From Cephalopachus bancanus (Eukaryota > Chordata > Mammalia > Primates > Tarsiidae), in NCBI GenBank assembly GCA_027257055.1, contig JAPVLO010000146.1, positions 2,852,001 through 2,916,000 of the forward strand: a DNA stretch of 64,000 nt, read 5' to 3'. Numbering within the stretch: position 1 is the first letter of the stretch; each line of letters begins with the position of its first letter. This document shows, one piece after another, positions 22,996 through 36,463 of the stretch. Position numbers and translations under genes: made by a program. The notes beneath the pieces are model-generated. The model ran no database searches and was not told where the DNA came from. It worked only from the letters and a program-made list of their open reading frames with translations.

Positions 22996-25900
22996 CATTA
23001 ACGTCCCTATTTCATTGCTAGAGTTTTTTTTTTCCTGTCTATATTTGTGCTTAAACCTTGTTTCTCCTTCTCTGTTATATTTATTTAAGTGTTGAATTGT
23101 CAGGGACAGAATGCCAGTTTGTATCTATTTTGTTCAGAAAATCAGGGTCTTTTATAGGATTCAGTATCCATGATTAGAATAAAACAGTATTGGCTTCATT
23201 CTTTCTGTTGAATTTGAGGTGCTACAATGTTTCATGTTGAAAAAAGTTATCTAGGCATTTGCTACCTGTGTTCAGTCTTATTCCACAGTGGATTTGAGGT
23301 GACTAATAAAAACCATAAAATATAAAATAATAGAATATATTATTAAAGCAGATAAAAGAAAATATGGGCAGGAAAATTGTAGAGGTGAGAATATATAATT
23401 GGGTAGCAAAATCATAGATTCCAAGATAGTTGCTCAAAATGTGCTGAATCTATAATTTTAAGCTTCTTTGCAGCCAGTCTTTGCAAACCTGCCCTTATAT
23501 TCATTTTTTAAAAACTGATCACCATTATAGATAACTATTGTAAAAACAAACAAGCAAGCAAAAACAAAAATCCCAAACTTTTACATAATGTGCTCTTTAA
23601 AGGGGAAAAAATGATCACTTTGTAATGTTTTCAGTGTATTATAAAATAGCAATACTATACTAAGAACTTCCAATTGAATAGGAGTAATTAATATTAACTC
23701 AGGGCAAAATATTTATTAATTTATCTCGAATCAAACTAGCAAATAAATAGATATCTGCCAAATCTCATTATTTTAACCCTTGTGTGTAGGTGAAATAAAA
23801 AGTCCTTTGTTCAACCAGGTGGTCTCAGGTCTCTCAATGAGAGAATATAATGGAAATTTTTTATTATTTAGGTTGTTGCCATTTTTTTCCAAAAAGGAAG
23901 ATATTCTTGTCTGTGCTACAGATATTATATTGCCATCTTCTCATTCAGAATTCTACATTTACTTCTCAGCTTCTACACTTAAATGCTTGAAGAACCCAGC
24001 CTTACCAGTATACTGTAAGTGAGTCATTTCTTCCCTCCGCTGACAGCCATGAATTTTGTAAGGAATAAACATGCCAGGATTAGTAGAGCAAAACCCTCTC
24101 TTCTCCCCAGGCTCTCCTCTCTGTACCGCTCTCTTTGGCTTTCTGAGGGTCTCATGGTGTCTCAGAACAAACTTCCTATCTCTCTTTTCTTTTCTTCTCA
24201 GAGTTACCTTCCTAAGACCTCTACAGACATTCTTACCGACTTGTTCTCATGAGATCTCTGTTCTCAATTGGTTTTATATCTTTCAATTTCACGGCCCATC
24301 CAGGAGGGCTCAGTTCACTTTCTGTAGAAGAAATAAGAAAGTGCAAAATGTTACAAAATCTTTCCTCTCATGTTTTCAATAAACCACATTTGCTGCTTTC
24401 TATTTTGTATGCTTTTACAGAAATTCTCTTAAAAAATCAAATATATGCTTATCATAATTTTAATAAATCCTCCTCTGAGTAAATGAATTTCATAGAATTG
24501 GGGGGGAAGTTTGCAGTAAATGGTGGATGATACTGGTATTCAATAGGGCACTCTTAAAAATAGAGCAAAAGTGTAAGACATTTTTGCAGTTTTCAATTTG
24601 TAAGAAAAGGATTTCATTAGAGGGGCAAAGAGAGGAAGAAAACTATCAGTCAGGATGTGGGAGAATGCAGGCTCCTGATGAGACCAGCAGAGAAGACAAA
24701 CTAAGTGTACAGATGCAGATTAGGCCTCAGAAGATGAGGGTGTAAAAGGGATTTAATGGTGGGGTGGATTATAGAAATCCATGTAACAATGTTAAATAAT
24801 TATAGTTCCAGCCGAGATCAAAGCAGTGCTGATTGAACGCCCTCAAGCTGTTAACATGAAGTATCTTGAAGGGAAAAAAACCTGCCTCAGAGATTGGTCA
24901 GCCTAGGCAAACAATGTCTGTGATCTGTAGAGGTTCCAACTGTATTGAAAGCATCAGTTGTGGGGGAGGAAAGATGAAGGAGGGAGCCTGTTAGGGAATT
25001 TCTTCTTCTGGAAATCTCCATCTTAAAATGGACTTTTTAACTGTTTGTAATTTGGTTGAAAACACTAGGAAATGCATATCTATGATTAACCCTTTCTTTT
25101 GGAGGACAGAGAAATGATATTCACTCAATCTGTATCACAGACGTCAGTGGGAGAATTTTGAAATCGATTTACTTTCTATTCTTGATTTTTCCCTTTGAGG
25201 AAAATTTCACTTTCACCACATATACCAGAGTGATAATGACTGTCGGTAAGGATAACCGGAAAAAAATGTTTGTGGAAGATACATTTTATCTGCAGAAGGA
25301 GCAAAAAGTATCTTGAATGTCAAGAAAAAGTGAGACTACATCCATGCCCCTGGGCTTTTTTGATTTTGTAATGTCTCTAAGACATTATAAAATACAGAAT
25401 TATAAAACGTTTCAAATTAGTTCTAAAATGAGATGACCATTTAAATTATCCCTAACCACAAATGTTTTGGACAAATTGAATGTACAACCTATATTAATAC
25501 CTATGACTATAACTATCTATGTATCATATAATAAAAGGAAGAGTGTTACATAGTTTTTATACCTCACAGATACATCTTTTATTGACTTTACAATAAATGA
25601 AATTGCTTACTATTTGTGTCCCATTAAAAATGCAAAGCAAACAAAAATTAAAACTAGATTTATATAAATTATATTTCTAGACTTCTTATTGCCTATTTAA
25701 AAATATATCGTTGTTACATACAATTGAATTGTATGGTGACATAAAGATTTGAAGTATAGGTTGAAAAGCCAACTGTTTGCAAATGTTTATATGATATTCC
25801 AGATATTGTGATTTGGAGAGAATTACAGGTGACATTTCAGTAAAGTGCATGGCATTTTTAGTACAGTGGTAGTTTTCAGATAGGATGTGTGGGATTAATC

Positions 25901-26804
25901 TAACCACCTCATTTGAATTTTAAAAACCTTTATATATGGGAACAAACTGTGGATCCAATTATTTAAGACAAATATTTATACATTTCTTAAAAAGATAACT
26001 TCTTAAAGGAAAATTTGGTTACACAAAATCTGAATTTTTTCATTAGAATAATTTAAATTATATATTTTTTCTAATTCAAGTACATTTGTCTAAACATTCC
26101 AGTAGGGGCATTTTAAAAATGAAGACTTTCTGCTATTTCTCCTTCTATTGTAGGAAATAAGCGATAGTAAAGACAGTGCCTTCCTCATTAAATGTGTGAT
26201 GAGTGGTTTAACTTCATGGTTTTTCTTGGATTTTATGGCATTACATTTAATTTTTAATATCTGAATATGAATGCATATCCTTTGCCAAACTAATTTTTAT
26301 TTTTATGATGCTACAGAAGTGTTAGCACTAACATCTTTTCTCATTCATAGAAACCATTTCTCATTTGTAAAACATTATTTTAAATTATGCTCATGTGGTA
26401 TTGGAAAACCAATAAGAAATTATAGGATTAAACTATTTTGATGCACATATATTTAATTTTCTCAAAACAGCTTAAAACAACAATAAAAGTTTAATATAAA
26501 GTAAGATAATTTCTAATAACTACCAGCTAATTATTAGTTTTATAGTTTCCCACCTTTTTATGTTTCGTATGTCAATAATATTCTAGCGCTAGTCTTATAT
26601 ATTTAACAAGTGAATAATATGGTTATTTTATTTTCTCTTTTCATTATACTTTTCTATTTATATGTACAAAAGCACTTTATTTTCATTGTCATCATAGGTC
26701 CTTCCACACCACAGAGATATAGAAAATACAAATAGGATTTATTAACTTCCCATTACCTGTACTGAAATGTTTTTAACTTAGATTGAAACTTTAATTTTTA
26801 ATTT

Positions 26805-26915
26805 TTATTTTTTTGTTTAAAGTAGTGTCATTCTATCCCAGACAGGTGCAGACGCTGGCCCCATGGGGCTTACACTCTGCTATGAGTGTTGTTTAAAAGA
26901 CAGGTGGCCACAATT
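26805..26915. repeat. Short old LINE/SINE fragment
   Basis: 'ggccccatggggcttacact' resembles the 'atggagcttacattct' part of an L2-type repeat. It is short and diverged. Confidence 0.3.
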
Positions 26916-26935
26916 AAATGCAACCATTAACATTT

Positions 26936-27226
26936 TTTTTTTTTTTCTTTTTGAGTTGGAGTCTCACTCTCTCACCCAGACTGGAGGGCAGTGACCGCTT
27001 CCGCCCACTGCAGCCTCGACCTGCTGGGCTCCAGCGATCTTTCTGCCTCAGCCTTCCAGGTAGCTGGAACTACAGGCATGCGCTACCACGCCCGGCTGAT
27101 TTTTTGATTTATTGTAGAGATGAGGTCTCGCTGCCCAGGCGGGTCTCGAACCCGCGGGCTCAGGCAATCCACTCACCTCAGCCTCCCAAAGGCGTGGGAT
27201 TACAGGCTGAGCCACCGAGCCTGGCT
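26936..27226 (-). mobile_element. Full-length Alu SINE, antisense (copy F)
   Basis: The T-run and 'gagttggagtctcactctct' through 'gccaccgagcctggct'. A perfect 14-bp duplication 'aaccattaacattt' lies at 26922-26935 and 27227-27240. It belongs to the short-spacer subfamily ('tcgctgcccaggcgggtctc') with the intact paired core, so it is probably recent. The 105-residue frame across it is an antisense-Alu artefact. Confidence 0.96.
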
Positions 27227-27349
27227 AACCATTAACATTTTAAAAATGGTTTTAATGATTATAAAAGCAATAGGTTGAGTCTTTGAAGAGAATAAAAAGA
27301 ATGATTTGGATGTTTCATAGAAAGAAATAGATAGTGTGACAAGAATCGG

Positions 27350-27980
27350 CTCCTCAGAGCATTAAACTTTTCCCTCTTTATTACCACCCTGAAACCTTCT
27401 TAAGGGAGGGCCTCTCATCTTCCCAATGACACTTCTGCCTCCACTTTGGCTTATGTCCCCTTCTCTCTGTTCTTAGTTGGGCTTTCTTGTCACTCCTCAT
27501 GGCTCTCACTTTGTCATCTTCGTTCATCCTTACCTCCCCAGTGTCCAGGCCTCAGTTACACCACTCTCTTTAGCATTCTGCCAATGCTTCCTCCTTCATT
27601 GTCACTTGCTAATGTCACATTTCCTTGGGATTTTCCCGGGGTACTCAACACTTGCTGCCATTTCCTCTCTTTCAGAGTACTTCTGTTACCCTACTATCTC
27701 ACTACATGTATGGCCATCATCTCTGTAACCTCACAGCCAGCTCCGGCCAAGGAAAAATGTTCTTCCTCTTATGGGTCAGTTCTCTTGTGTAATCACACTT
27801 TCTTTCACCCCATTACTCAGAATTGTTGTTGCTCACTCAGAAACGTCATTCTCTGGGTCTATGTACTTCCTTGCTACACGATTGAGGACCCTCCATAGCG
27901 CCTGGCTTCCTTTTTGGTATTGTTCAGTCTCATCTCATAATCTACCATTTCAACATTACTATTTTAGCATGAGATGGCCT
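27350..27980. other. Pyrimidine-rich stretch without stop codons in one frame
   Basis: It holds the longest open frame of the window (27446-27898, 150 codons, + strand). The conceptual product is rich in Leu, Ser, Pro and Cys, as expected from a CT-rich strand, and shows no family, splice or start context that I recognise. It may derive from a decayed LINE. I do not call a gene. Confidence 0.4.
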
Positions 27981-28084
27981 TGACTTCTGTGTATTTGGCT
28001 TATCATTGCTCAAGGTGTAGAGTAAGTATTCTCTATGCCTGATACCTATATCACAAGGAAAGATAATAGCTTGTATTATATTAA

Positions 28085-28195
28085 GTGTATTAAGTGAGCA
28101 TTTATTATGTGTAGTAGACACTGTACCAGATGCCTAAGAAGCAACATCTCAGGCAGTCCTCTCAACCATGTAAGGACCCAAGAAAATCATGTGAC
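28085..28195 (-). repeat. MIR-like relic, antisense
   Basis: 'gtgagcatttattatgtgta' with 'cactgtaccagatgcctaag' and 'gcagtcctctcaaccatgta' matches the reversed 3' part of MIR. Confidence 0.5.
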
Positions 28196-28924
28196 TTTTT
28201 GTTGGCATTATTGCAAATTTAAGTTATTACTAGTCATTGTGTTTATTCCCCAGTAACCTTGTATATAAATCCCCACAATAGTTGTTCTAAAACTCCGCAC
28301 TCTCAACCCTCAATTCTTTTATTCTCTCTACTTTACTCTCTACGACTATGCTGACTGCAGAGCAGTTGTTGCTGTTGTTTGTTTTTAATGTGTGAGAGTC
28401 CTTCTTGAAGACCTTTCTAAATGCAAACTCTCATTTGTCCCATAGGGGGCAAAAGTGATGTGGGGGGAGCGGGAAGAGCTGTTGAGAGCTTTCAAATCTA
28501 GAAACATTGTAGCTTAGGGATATCACAACCATTTTGATCATGGAGCCATGTCATCAGAAATTTTTTCTTGTTATCTTTGCCCACTTATATAATGTTTTGC
28601 CAACTTCAAGGTGAATCTACTTTAAGGTTGCTTTTAATTTCCTCAGTATAATCTCTACTCTTTCAGAGTACTCACTCAAATTAGTTGCTGCTTGTGATTT
28701 TTAGAAGATGATTTCCTTATTTTGTGAGAATTTCCTGTAATAATCTTCTCTTTTTGTCTCACATCTCTTTACTTTCTTTTATTTTTCCCTTCTCCCTCTC
28801 TCAATTCCCTGATTCTTTTTTTATCACCTGGTGTCCCATTTTCCTTCTCTCTTCAGCTCCTGTGTAGCTAGTTTCTTTTCTATCTGTTGGTCTCTCTCCA
28901 ACTCACATATTCAATCATTCATGG

Positions 28925-29175
28925 GTGCATTTGGCAAATATTTATTGAGCACTGACAGTGTGAAAGGTAAATTGGCTTACCTCAAATATTGGTTTCATCC
29001 CCTCCTAGCTCTGAGATCTTGAACAGTCCTTTAATCTCTATGTGCATCAGTTTTCTGATTGATGAAACAAGAATAATAGTATTCCATCAGTAATAAATGT
29101 TAAGGTTTATTGTGAACTCACTACCTTCGCATAAGTCTTAAATATTTTACCTGTATTAACTAGTTTAATTTCATA
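28925..29175 (+). repeat. MIR-like relic, sense, with MIR/L2-type fragment at its start
   Basis: 'caaatatttattgagcactg' is followed by 'gagatcttgaacagtccttt', 'catcagttttctgattgatg' and 'aataatagta', the sense MIR order. It may be two abutting fragments. Confidence 0.55.
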
Positions 29176-29215
29176 AAGCACTTTGACGTGATTCTGTTAT
29201 TAATCCCATGTTTTG

Positions 29216-29528
29216 TTTTTTGGGGGGGATTGTTTTTTCTTTTTTTTTTTTTTTTCTGAGTTGGAATCTCACTCGGTCACCCAGACTGCAGTGCAGTAGC
29301 CGCTCCTGGCCACCGCAGCCTCAACCTGCTGGGCTCCGGCGATCCTTCCGCCTCAGCCTTCCAAGTAGCTGGAATTACAGACATGCACTACCACGCCTGG
29401 CTGATTTTTTGATTTATTGTAGAGATGAGGTCTCACTGCCCAGGCGGGTCTCGAACCCGCGGGCTCAGGCAATCCACTCACCTCAGCCTCCAAAGGCACG
29501 GGATTACAGGCTGAGCCACGAGTCCGGC
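29216..29528 (-). mobile_element. Full-length Alu SINE, antisense (copy G)
   Basis: The T/G-rich tail and 'gagttggaatctcactcggt' through 'gagtccggc'. A perfect 14-bp duplication 'aatcccatgttttg' lies at 29202-29215 and 29529-29542. It is a short-spacer member with the intact paired core. The 125-residue frame spanning it is an antisense-Alu artefact. Confidence 0.96.
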
Positions 29529-29691
29529 AATCCCATGTTTTGCAAGGTAATATATTTTCATATTCATAATAACACAGCTACCTAGAGGGTTAAATGAGCC
29601 CAGTCATATAAAGTGCTTAGCAAAGTACTGGGTATAGAATGAATTTAGCTCTTATACTCAGAAACATTTAGCTGTTATAATTATTATTGTC

Positions 29692-29693
<2 letters not shown>

Positions 29694-29731
<38 letters not shown>
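29694..29731 (+). repeat. (AT)n microsatellite
   Basis: An uninterrupted AT run of about 38 bp. Confidence 0.97.
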
Positions 29732-29732
<1 letters not shown>

Positions 29733-29894
29733 CTACTTTACTACCCAGTAAGTGCTTAAAATATTGACTATTGTTTTTATAATGACATGTAAGGCACTGT
29801 GCTAGTTGCTATAAGTATAAAAGATGTGTCAAATATAATGACTAACTTTAAGAAACTTACAGGATATTTTAAAAACTTTAAAATATAAGTTATC

Positions 29895-29990
29895 TCTTTC
29901 CCTCTACTTCCCTTTTCTCCTTCTACTCCTCCTTTTCCCTCCCTTCTCTCCCCCCCTCTTCCTTCTTCCTTTTCTCTTTTAACTTTCTTC
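29895..29990 (+). repeat. Pyrimidine-rich low-complexity tract
   Basis: A C/T-only style stretch ('tccttttccctcccttctct' and similar). Confidence 0.85.
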
Positions 29991-30039
29991 TTTGAGACAG
30001 GTAGAGTAGCACCCAGCTTCAGGATCGAGGATGCCTAAC

Positions 30040-30230
30040 TCACTTAACATCTTGGATCCTACTTTTTAGCTGGGTGACCTTTCTAAAGTAAATTAACTTT
30101 TCTGTGCTTCAGTATTTTCATCAATGAAATGGACCAAAATATGTCTTCCTTATAGGGTTATTTGGAATATGAAATGTGTTAAATACATATAAATCACAGA
30201 TACAGTACCTGAGGATGGTAAACACAATGA
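30040..30230 (+). repeat. MIR SINE relic, sense
   Basis: 'tttagctgggtgacctttct', 'ttctgtgcttcagtattttc', 'atcaatgaaatggaccaaaa' and 'atagggttatttggaatatg' follow the MIR consensus order. Confidence 0.8.
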
Positions 30231-30331
30231 AAGTGGTGACTTGTTTTTCTCTATCTTTACTTATTTAACTGCAAATATAGATGTAATGAGTGTGGATTGC
30301 ACTTTTTGTTGATGATATTTGATTATTTATT

Positions 30332-30647
30332 TATTTATGTATTTATTTATTTTATTATTTTTTATTTTGAGTTGGAGTCTCACTCTGTCACCCAGACTGG
30401 AGTGCAGTGGCATGCTCCCGGCCACTGCAGCCTCAACCTGTTGGGCTCCAGTAATCCTTCCGCCTCAGCCTTCCAAGTAGCTGGAACTACAGGTGCACGC
30501 TATCATGCCTGTCTAATTTTTTATTTAACAGAGAGATGAGGTCTTTCCAAGTTGCCCAGGCGGGTCTCGAAACCATGGGCTCAGGCAATCCGCTCACCTC
30601 GGCCTCCCAAGGCGCTGGGATTACAGGCTGAGCAACTGAGCCCGGCC
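30332..30647 (-). mobile_element. Full-length Alu SINE, antisense (copy H)
   Basis: A (TTTA)n-rich tail and 'gagttggagtctcactctgt' through 'actgagcccggcc'. The duplication 'ttgattatttatt' (30319-30331) matches 'ttgattgtttatt' (30648-30660) with one difference. Longer-spacer subfamily ('ccaagttgcccaggcgggtc'). Confidence 0.94.
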
Positions 30648-31799
30648 TTGATTGTTTATTAAATGTTATGTTCCCTGCTCCTAATTTTTAAAATTAAATA
30701 TTTTGTTTCCCTGAAAAATTACTAAATTTAAAATTTTCTATCACTGTGAATACCTCCTACAAAATAATGGCTCATATTTGAAAAATTCAAGATCATTACT
30801 AATGCTGTATTAGGTATGGCATTTGTTTAATGGCCTTTTTTTTTAAGTGAGAAAGCAAGATTTATTGAGAGGACCGAGAAGCTCCCACAGCGGGAGGGGA
30901 TGATGGCTTATTACATACTTAACATCTTTTTTCTACAGGTCTCACTAGAAAGAGTTTCTGATTATTCCTTTAACTTTTCTCCATCAGTTTCACTCTGTTT
31001 ATGATTCCTACAGTGTGTCAGGCATGTTTTCTTGTTTGGTCATTTCCATCTCTGAATTTCATTGACAAATTATGCCTACACTCAGTTTCAGCTTCAGGAT
31101 AGAATTGGACAGACTGAAGATTTTTGTGTATGTACATGATTGATATACATTTATTGAGTACTCCCTAGGTCTGAGGTTACGAGAATGAGCAAAATATGCC
31201 ATTTGTGGATTAAGTTGATTACTGGGTGTAAGAGAGGCAGAAACATTCCTCATTTGGATTTGTCATGGTTGGCACTATTTTAGGAGTCTAATCAGAATCC
31301 CCTGGGACCACCAAGAAGTTAATGTGTTTTTTAGTCTAAAGTGATATCATTTTATCACTTTGAGATTGGGCAAAATCTTTTTGGATGTAGAGGGGATAGC
31401 TTACTCTGTTAATTCATGGTGGGATTAGCCGGTTTCAGGTCTAATCATCAGCATGTAGATTGTGGCTGGCCCTGGCACTAATATGTTTCCTCAAAGACTC
31501 AGAACATGGAGAGGTTGCAGGGGAGGGAATGGAAGTGGTAGACAGCATGTAATCAGAACATTTTACGTATTTCCCAGATAGAGAGCTTCTTTTTAAGTTC
31601 TCCATGATATCACCTGTTCTCTATTTATTCCTCAGAATTTCAGTTCTGACTAGAGCAGCTCTGCTTAATTATAACTCTATCAGAACTATTATTAAATTTG
31701 AATGCACCTGCATAGTTTCCTTATCATAAAAATAATTTAGATTAAACTGTCAGGGTTTGACCTTCTCACAGAATTATTTGGATTATTACCCAAGACCCC

Positions 31800-31985
31800 A
31801 ATTTTCTAGCCCAGTGTTTCACAAATGTGGTCAGTGGATTACTTGAGCGCCATTCCAGATAAACTGAATCATAAAATTCATAAAATTTTATGCACAGTGA
31901 TCTTGGAGAATCTATACAGACATCTGCAAAATAAATTAGAGGCCACTGAACTTTAATGGCCTTACACTTAATTTGGCAAAGCAAG
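31800..31985. repeat. Possible hAT-type (MER5-like) fragment
   Basis: 'ccagtgtttcacaaatgtgg' with 'ttagaggccactgaac' at the far side resembles the end pattern of short hAT-Charlie elements. It is weak. Confidence 0.3.
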
Positions 31986-32329
31986 TGAGAAAAAAATAGA
32001 TCTTAATCAGGACCCCGATATGCTTTCAAAGGATCAAAATAATATTCATTGTATAGTTTTTAACATAAGCAAAGTTATCCCCTTCTAATTTATTTGTTTG
32101 GTACCACCACGTTAAAACACAAAAGCTATTAGTGAATCTGCAATACTTAAATTATCAAGTCACTGTTTCATCTAAGTGCATATCCTTGATGGTTTACTGA
32201 GAAAACATTTTATTTTCCACCAACATCTCAAAATGCATGTCATAGAATCATTAATGATTAGAATTAATACAACTTAGTCTCTACAACTGGAGGACAATTT
32301 AAATATGAAAATATAACTGACCTCTGATT

Positions 32330-32705
32330 TCTGAATGCTCCTTGTATTTTGTACTTTTTATCCCTTTGATTTCATTCATCTGGAATATATCTTTCCCTTC
32401 CTCTCCTAAACTGACCCATCTTTTAAGATCCTACTCAGGGTCTTCTATGATCTTTCTCCCTTTTTCAAGGCCTCCATGGCAACAGTAGTTCTTATTGTTT
32501 ATTTAATAAGTAATCATCTGCCATTTTGTGAAATTGTATCTCTCACTGCTGTAAATTGATGTTTACAATCTTATTTTAAACATTTTACATGTTTATACCT
32601 TATCTCCCTAACTAGCAGTCTACCTCTTTATTTCTCCAGTAATGCCCACCACGGTGTCTCAAGCACAGTACATGCTCAGTAGCAAATATTTAGTAATTTG
32701 AGATT
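32330..32705 (+). repeat. L2 LINE 3' fragment, sense
   Basis: The pyrimidine-rich L2 3' pattern: 'tttaagatcctactcagggt', 'cctccatggcaacagtagtt', 'accacggtgtctcaagcaca' and 'gtacatgctcagtagcaaat'. It is diverged and truncated. Confidence 0.6.
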
Positions 32706-34020
32706 TATTCAATTCTGGTAGGCTAAGGGAGGAAAGAAAAGAATCAACTATGCCACAGAGAACTTGAAAAGAGCCAAAGACAGGGCTGAAAGACCACTGA
32801 GTTAGGAATACTATTTTAAGTCTCTTAGGTTTAGGGGAAACGCCCACAGAATAATTGAATTAAAGGAACACATTTCTCCCTCATTTCCAAAGCTTTCAGA
32901 AAAATAGGTGCTGAGACTTATTAAAAAATACTTTGTCTTAATGCATTTGTTATCTGTGCATATATGTGCAAATGTAAGTTTACATGCAAGTATATATAGA
33001 AATATATGTATACAAACACATATACAAATAATATATAGTACACACATGTGCAAACACCCTAGCTTTCAATAGAGAGGAGAGAATAAAATTAACACTATGG
33101 TTAGTTTTGCAGTTTAGATTGGAAAAATTCCAAAGCACTTATGGAGCTCTGCTGCCTTAAACAAGCTACTCTGCCATATGGCAGTTTTACTACTGTGGTG
33201 GTTTAGTTGTAATTGATTTATATTAGATTATGATAATATACTTGATAGTCCATTAACAAAGTGACTAAACTAGGTTCTTGACTACTGGATATGCTCCTGT
33301 GTAAAATTTAAGACATTTGTTTTTAGATTTTGATTTCAGTATTTATTTCTGTTGTTCTTTGCTTCTGTACTTATATATATAAAACTCCTATGCCAGGAAA
33401 AATGTTATACAATGTTGTACAATGGGCATGTATTACGAATCACTTTGTTTTAAGATTGACAGAACGTTATTATGTTGACAGTCTTCAGTTTTCTATCTAG
33501 CATTCAGCCATAACTTGTTCTCAATTACCCATGTTGACAGTGGTCAGGGACGATATAAATCCAGTATGAATGAGGTAACTTGATTTCAACCAAAAGCTTA
33601 AAGCATTATCAACATTTTTAATTGAGTTGCAAACGAAAAGCAAAATTAGAAGACTTGTGATTTTCCTTCTTTATTTTCTCCCTTTTTGTTTTGTGTCTCT
33701 TTGATAAGTTAAAAAATGACTAAGAAGCTACCACCTTAGAAATGATAAGCCCTTAAATATTTAAAAAATGATAACTTAATGGATAATTTATATCATTTAT
33801 CTTCTTACAATCTAATTTTATAGTTAATTATTAACTATTACCCATGAGCTAATATGCAGTTACATAATCATTTGCAAACCTAATAGGTGAATATTTAAAA
33901 CAAAGCCATTAAAACCATCTTATGATTAGGTGAGTATAGGTGTGGGGGAGTGTGGCTTTAAAAATATACATCATACAGGAATATTCCTTCTCTCAACTCA
34001 AGCATAACAAACAGCTTTAG

Positions 34021-34047
34021 CTTCTTCTTCTTCTTCTTCTTCTTCTT
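34021..34047 (+). repeat. (CTT)n microsatellite
   Basis: Nine tandem CTT units. Confidence 0.95.
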
Positions 34048-35839
34048 TTTTGTCACAGCTTCCCAGGCTATTGCCCTCAAAAAACTCACTTCCTAAGCCT
34101 TTGGGTTTCTCCAAAGCACCTTATTCTGTGATTCAGTAGTCTGTATCAATCCAGTCCAAATAAAAGAACATCCATATAGGCAAATAAAATGTGGATTTAA
34201 TACAAAGTTCCTGATTTATTGAAAAGCACTGGCTAAAAGTACTTCATTTCTTTTACTGCTGCAATAAAGAGAGTTTACAGTTAGTAACATATAACATAGA
34301 GGGGTGACAAATTTGGTACTTAAAAAATATTTAGGTTAAAAACAACCCTGTCATCTCTACTAAGTCATTTTTAGAGTGTAATCATTTTAATTCTTCTCTC
34401 TCTAATTTTATAACCAAGAGCCAACCTTTCCAAGGAAAATCCCTAACCTCTTATAAAGATCCTCTCTGTTTCTCACTGTTATGACACTCAACCAATGATT
34501 AGTTTGAAGTTATGTTTGACCTAGAAATTAGGAAATGCTTTGGTACTCCCTATTGGTACCCTGTTCACATAAATAAATACCATCAATTCTAAACAACTTG
34601 AATGTACAAATTTGACATTTAATCTTGTGATTTATTTATTTTTTTAAATCAGTAGCTTCTAAAAATGAGTCTTGAAAAGACAAATTAAGAAAATGGTGTT
34701 TAAAATGAGATTTACATCATAAATATGTATGCAACTTTAGAAAACAACACATAACCAGAGCTATAGAGTCAGATTTCATGGTGTAGCATGGATGATCTTG
34801 AATTTTTAAAAACCTTTACAAGAGATTTTGGTGTCCATTTAAGAATCACATCAAAAGCATTTCCCATAAATATATATTCTGGATAATTCAATAAACTGCT
34901 ACTTTGCAGGGCAAATGTGACTTTTAGTTTCTCTCAGAGTCATTTGATGACCAACCATCACTGACCTGTAGTCCTTTAGAGGATGTCTTCTCTTGTAGCA
35001 CTTTCCATCCTGGAGGTTAGTGTCCTGGGCAATTTTCAGTCTTATCCTAACTGACTGGAAGCCAGAAACTTCTCTATGATGCGTCTCATATTACTACTGA
35101 TAGTGAAGATCATATAGAACCCATAATAGGCAATTTAAATTCATTGAATGAATGTATAATTTAACATATTGCATTTTTTTTTCATTTAAAATGTCCTTTA
35201 AAAAAATTACCACACTCAAACAGTTATTTTGATGGAGTGTGGGGTGGAGGATTGGAGGAACCGGAGATGGAGTTGGGGTGGAGGGTGGTCACTGCACGCA
35301 CTACAACTTTCAAGTGTGAGTACCATCCTAGCATAGGCCTCTTTGTGTTCAGTCAGTGAGGAACTGAATATTACAAATACTTGCAAACTCTGTGTTTGGT
35401 CTTCATTTGTTATCTTAGCTATGCAGTTGTACTGTTTACATGGACAAATGGAAAATTTTGTAGTAATAAAAACAACTCAGTGGCACAAAAGTATTAAAGA
35501 TTTTTTTGACAAGGTATATATTCAGCTGGCAGTGAGATTTTTTGGTACATTTTTCAAGAATTTGGGAAATTAACTAACTTGGGTTTAATATTGAACCACA
35601 GTGAAATAATTTGTCAGCTGATTTCTTTCGGACAACAATCATATGGACAGGGAATTAAAAACTATCTACTTTAAGATTTACTAAATTAAATAGTATTTTG
35701 TGAGTGAAAGAAATAAAATGCTTTCACAGAGAAAATACCTAATGATTTTCTAACCATGTCGTCTCCCAAAACATAGTTATTAGTGATGATCTTGGAAAAG
35801 ATATCATGATAGTGTTTTTTTAATGTGAATTTATATTAA

Positions 35840-35990
35840 GAAATGGATCTTTCATTCTACCAATGTAGAAATTGAAGCCTAAATAATTTGCATGTCTTTC
35901 TCAAGGTTATATAATGAATTAGTGGCATATCTGGGTCTAGAAACTGGATCTGAGTTTTTCTGCTTCTGGATCAGTCAGGATTAAGCATTA
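35840..35990 (-). repeat. MIR-like relic, antisense
   Basis: 'atgtagaaattgaagcctaa', 'ctttctcaaggttatataat' and 'gaattagtggcatatctggg' match the reverse complement of MIR in order. Confidence 0.7.
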
Positions 35991-36463
35991 TATTCCTCAC
36001 TTCTTTCCTTCATGCACTGTGCATTTGCTTCAGTGATAAGGATTGTTTAGTTTTAGCTCCAGAGGAAATGAATTTTTTCAAGACTAGGAATATGGAACTC
36101 TGATCCAAATTTGCTAAACAACAATGAGTCATTTGATATAACTGCTTCATTGTTTTCCTAATTAGACACCTTCCTTTTTACACACTGCTGGTCATGGGAA
36201 TTGAAGCTCAAACACCTTAGTCCAGGTGGCAGCATGCAGTCCCTATATTTTCTGGCAATGTGGTTTTACATAATTGCGTTGACTTCTCTAGGATAATGTT
36301 CCCTCACTTATAGCATCATTTATCGATTAAAACCAATGAGAAGATTGAATGATAATGTGTGTTGAATTTCCTATGTAAATTGTACTGAAAAAAATGCAAT
36401 GCAGATGTTGTTTACAAATGTAAGTTTCTACTTATCTAACTCAATGTATAAGAATGAAACTTG

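Noticed and set aside
27446..27898. 150-codon open frame, the longest in the window
   Set aside because: The strand is CT-rich, the product is a Leu/Ser/Pro/Cys-rich low-information peptide with no recognisable domain, and there is no splice or promoter context. Chance or decayed repeat is more likely.
29208..29585. 125-codon open frame
   Set aside because: It lies almost wholly across antisense Alu copy G; the same peptide pattern recurs at every antisense Alu (e.g. 26918-27235, 15531-15791).
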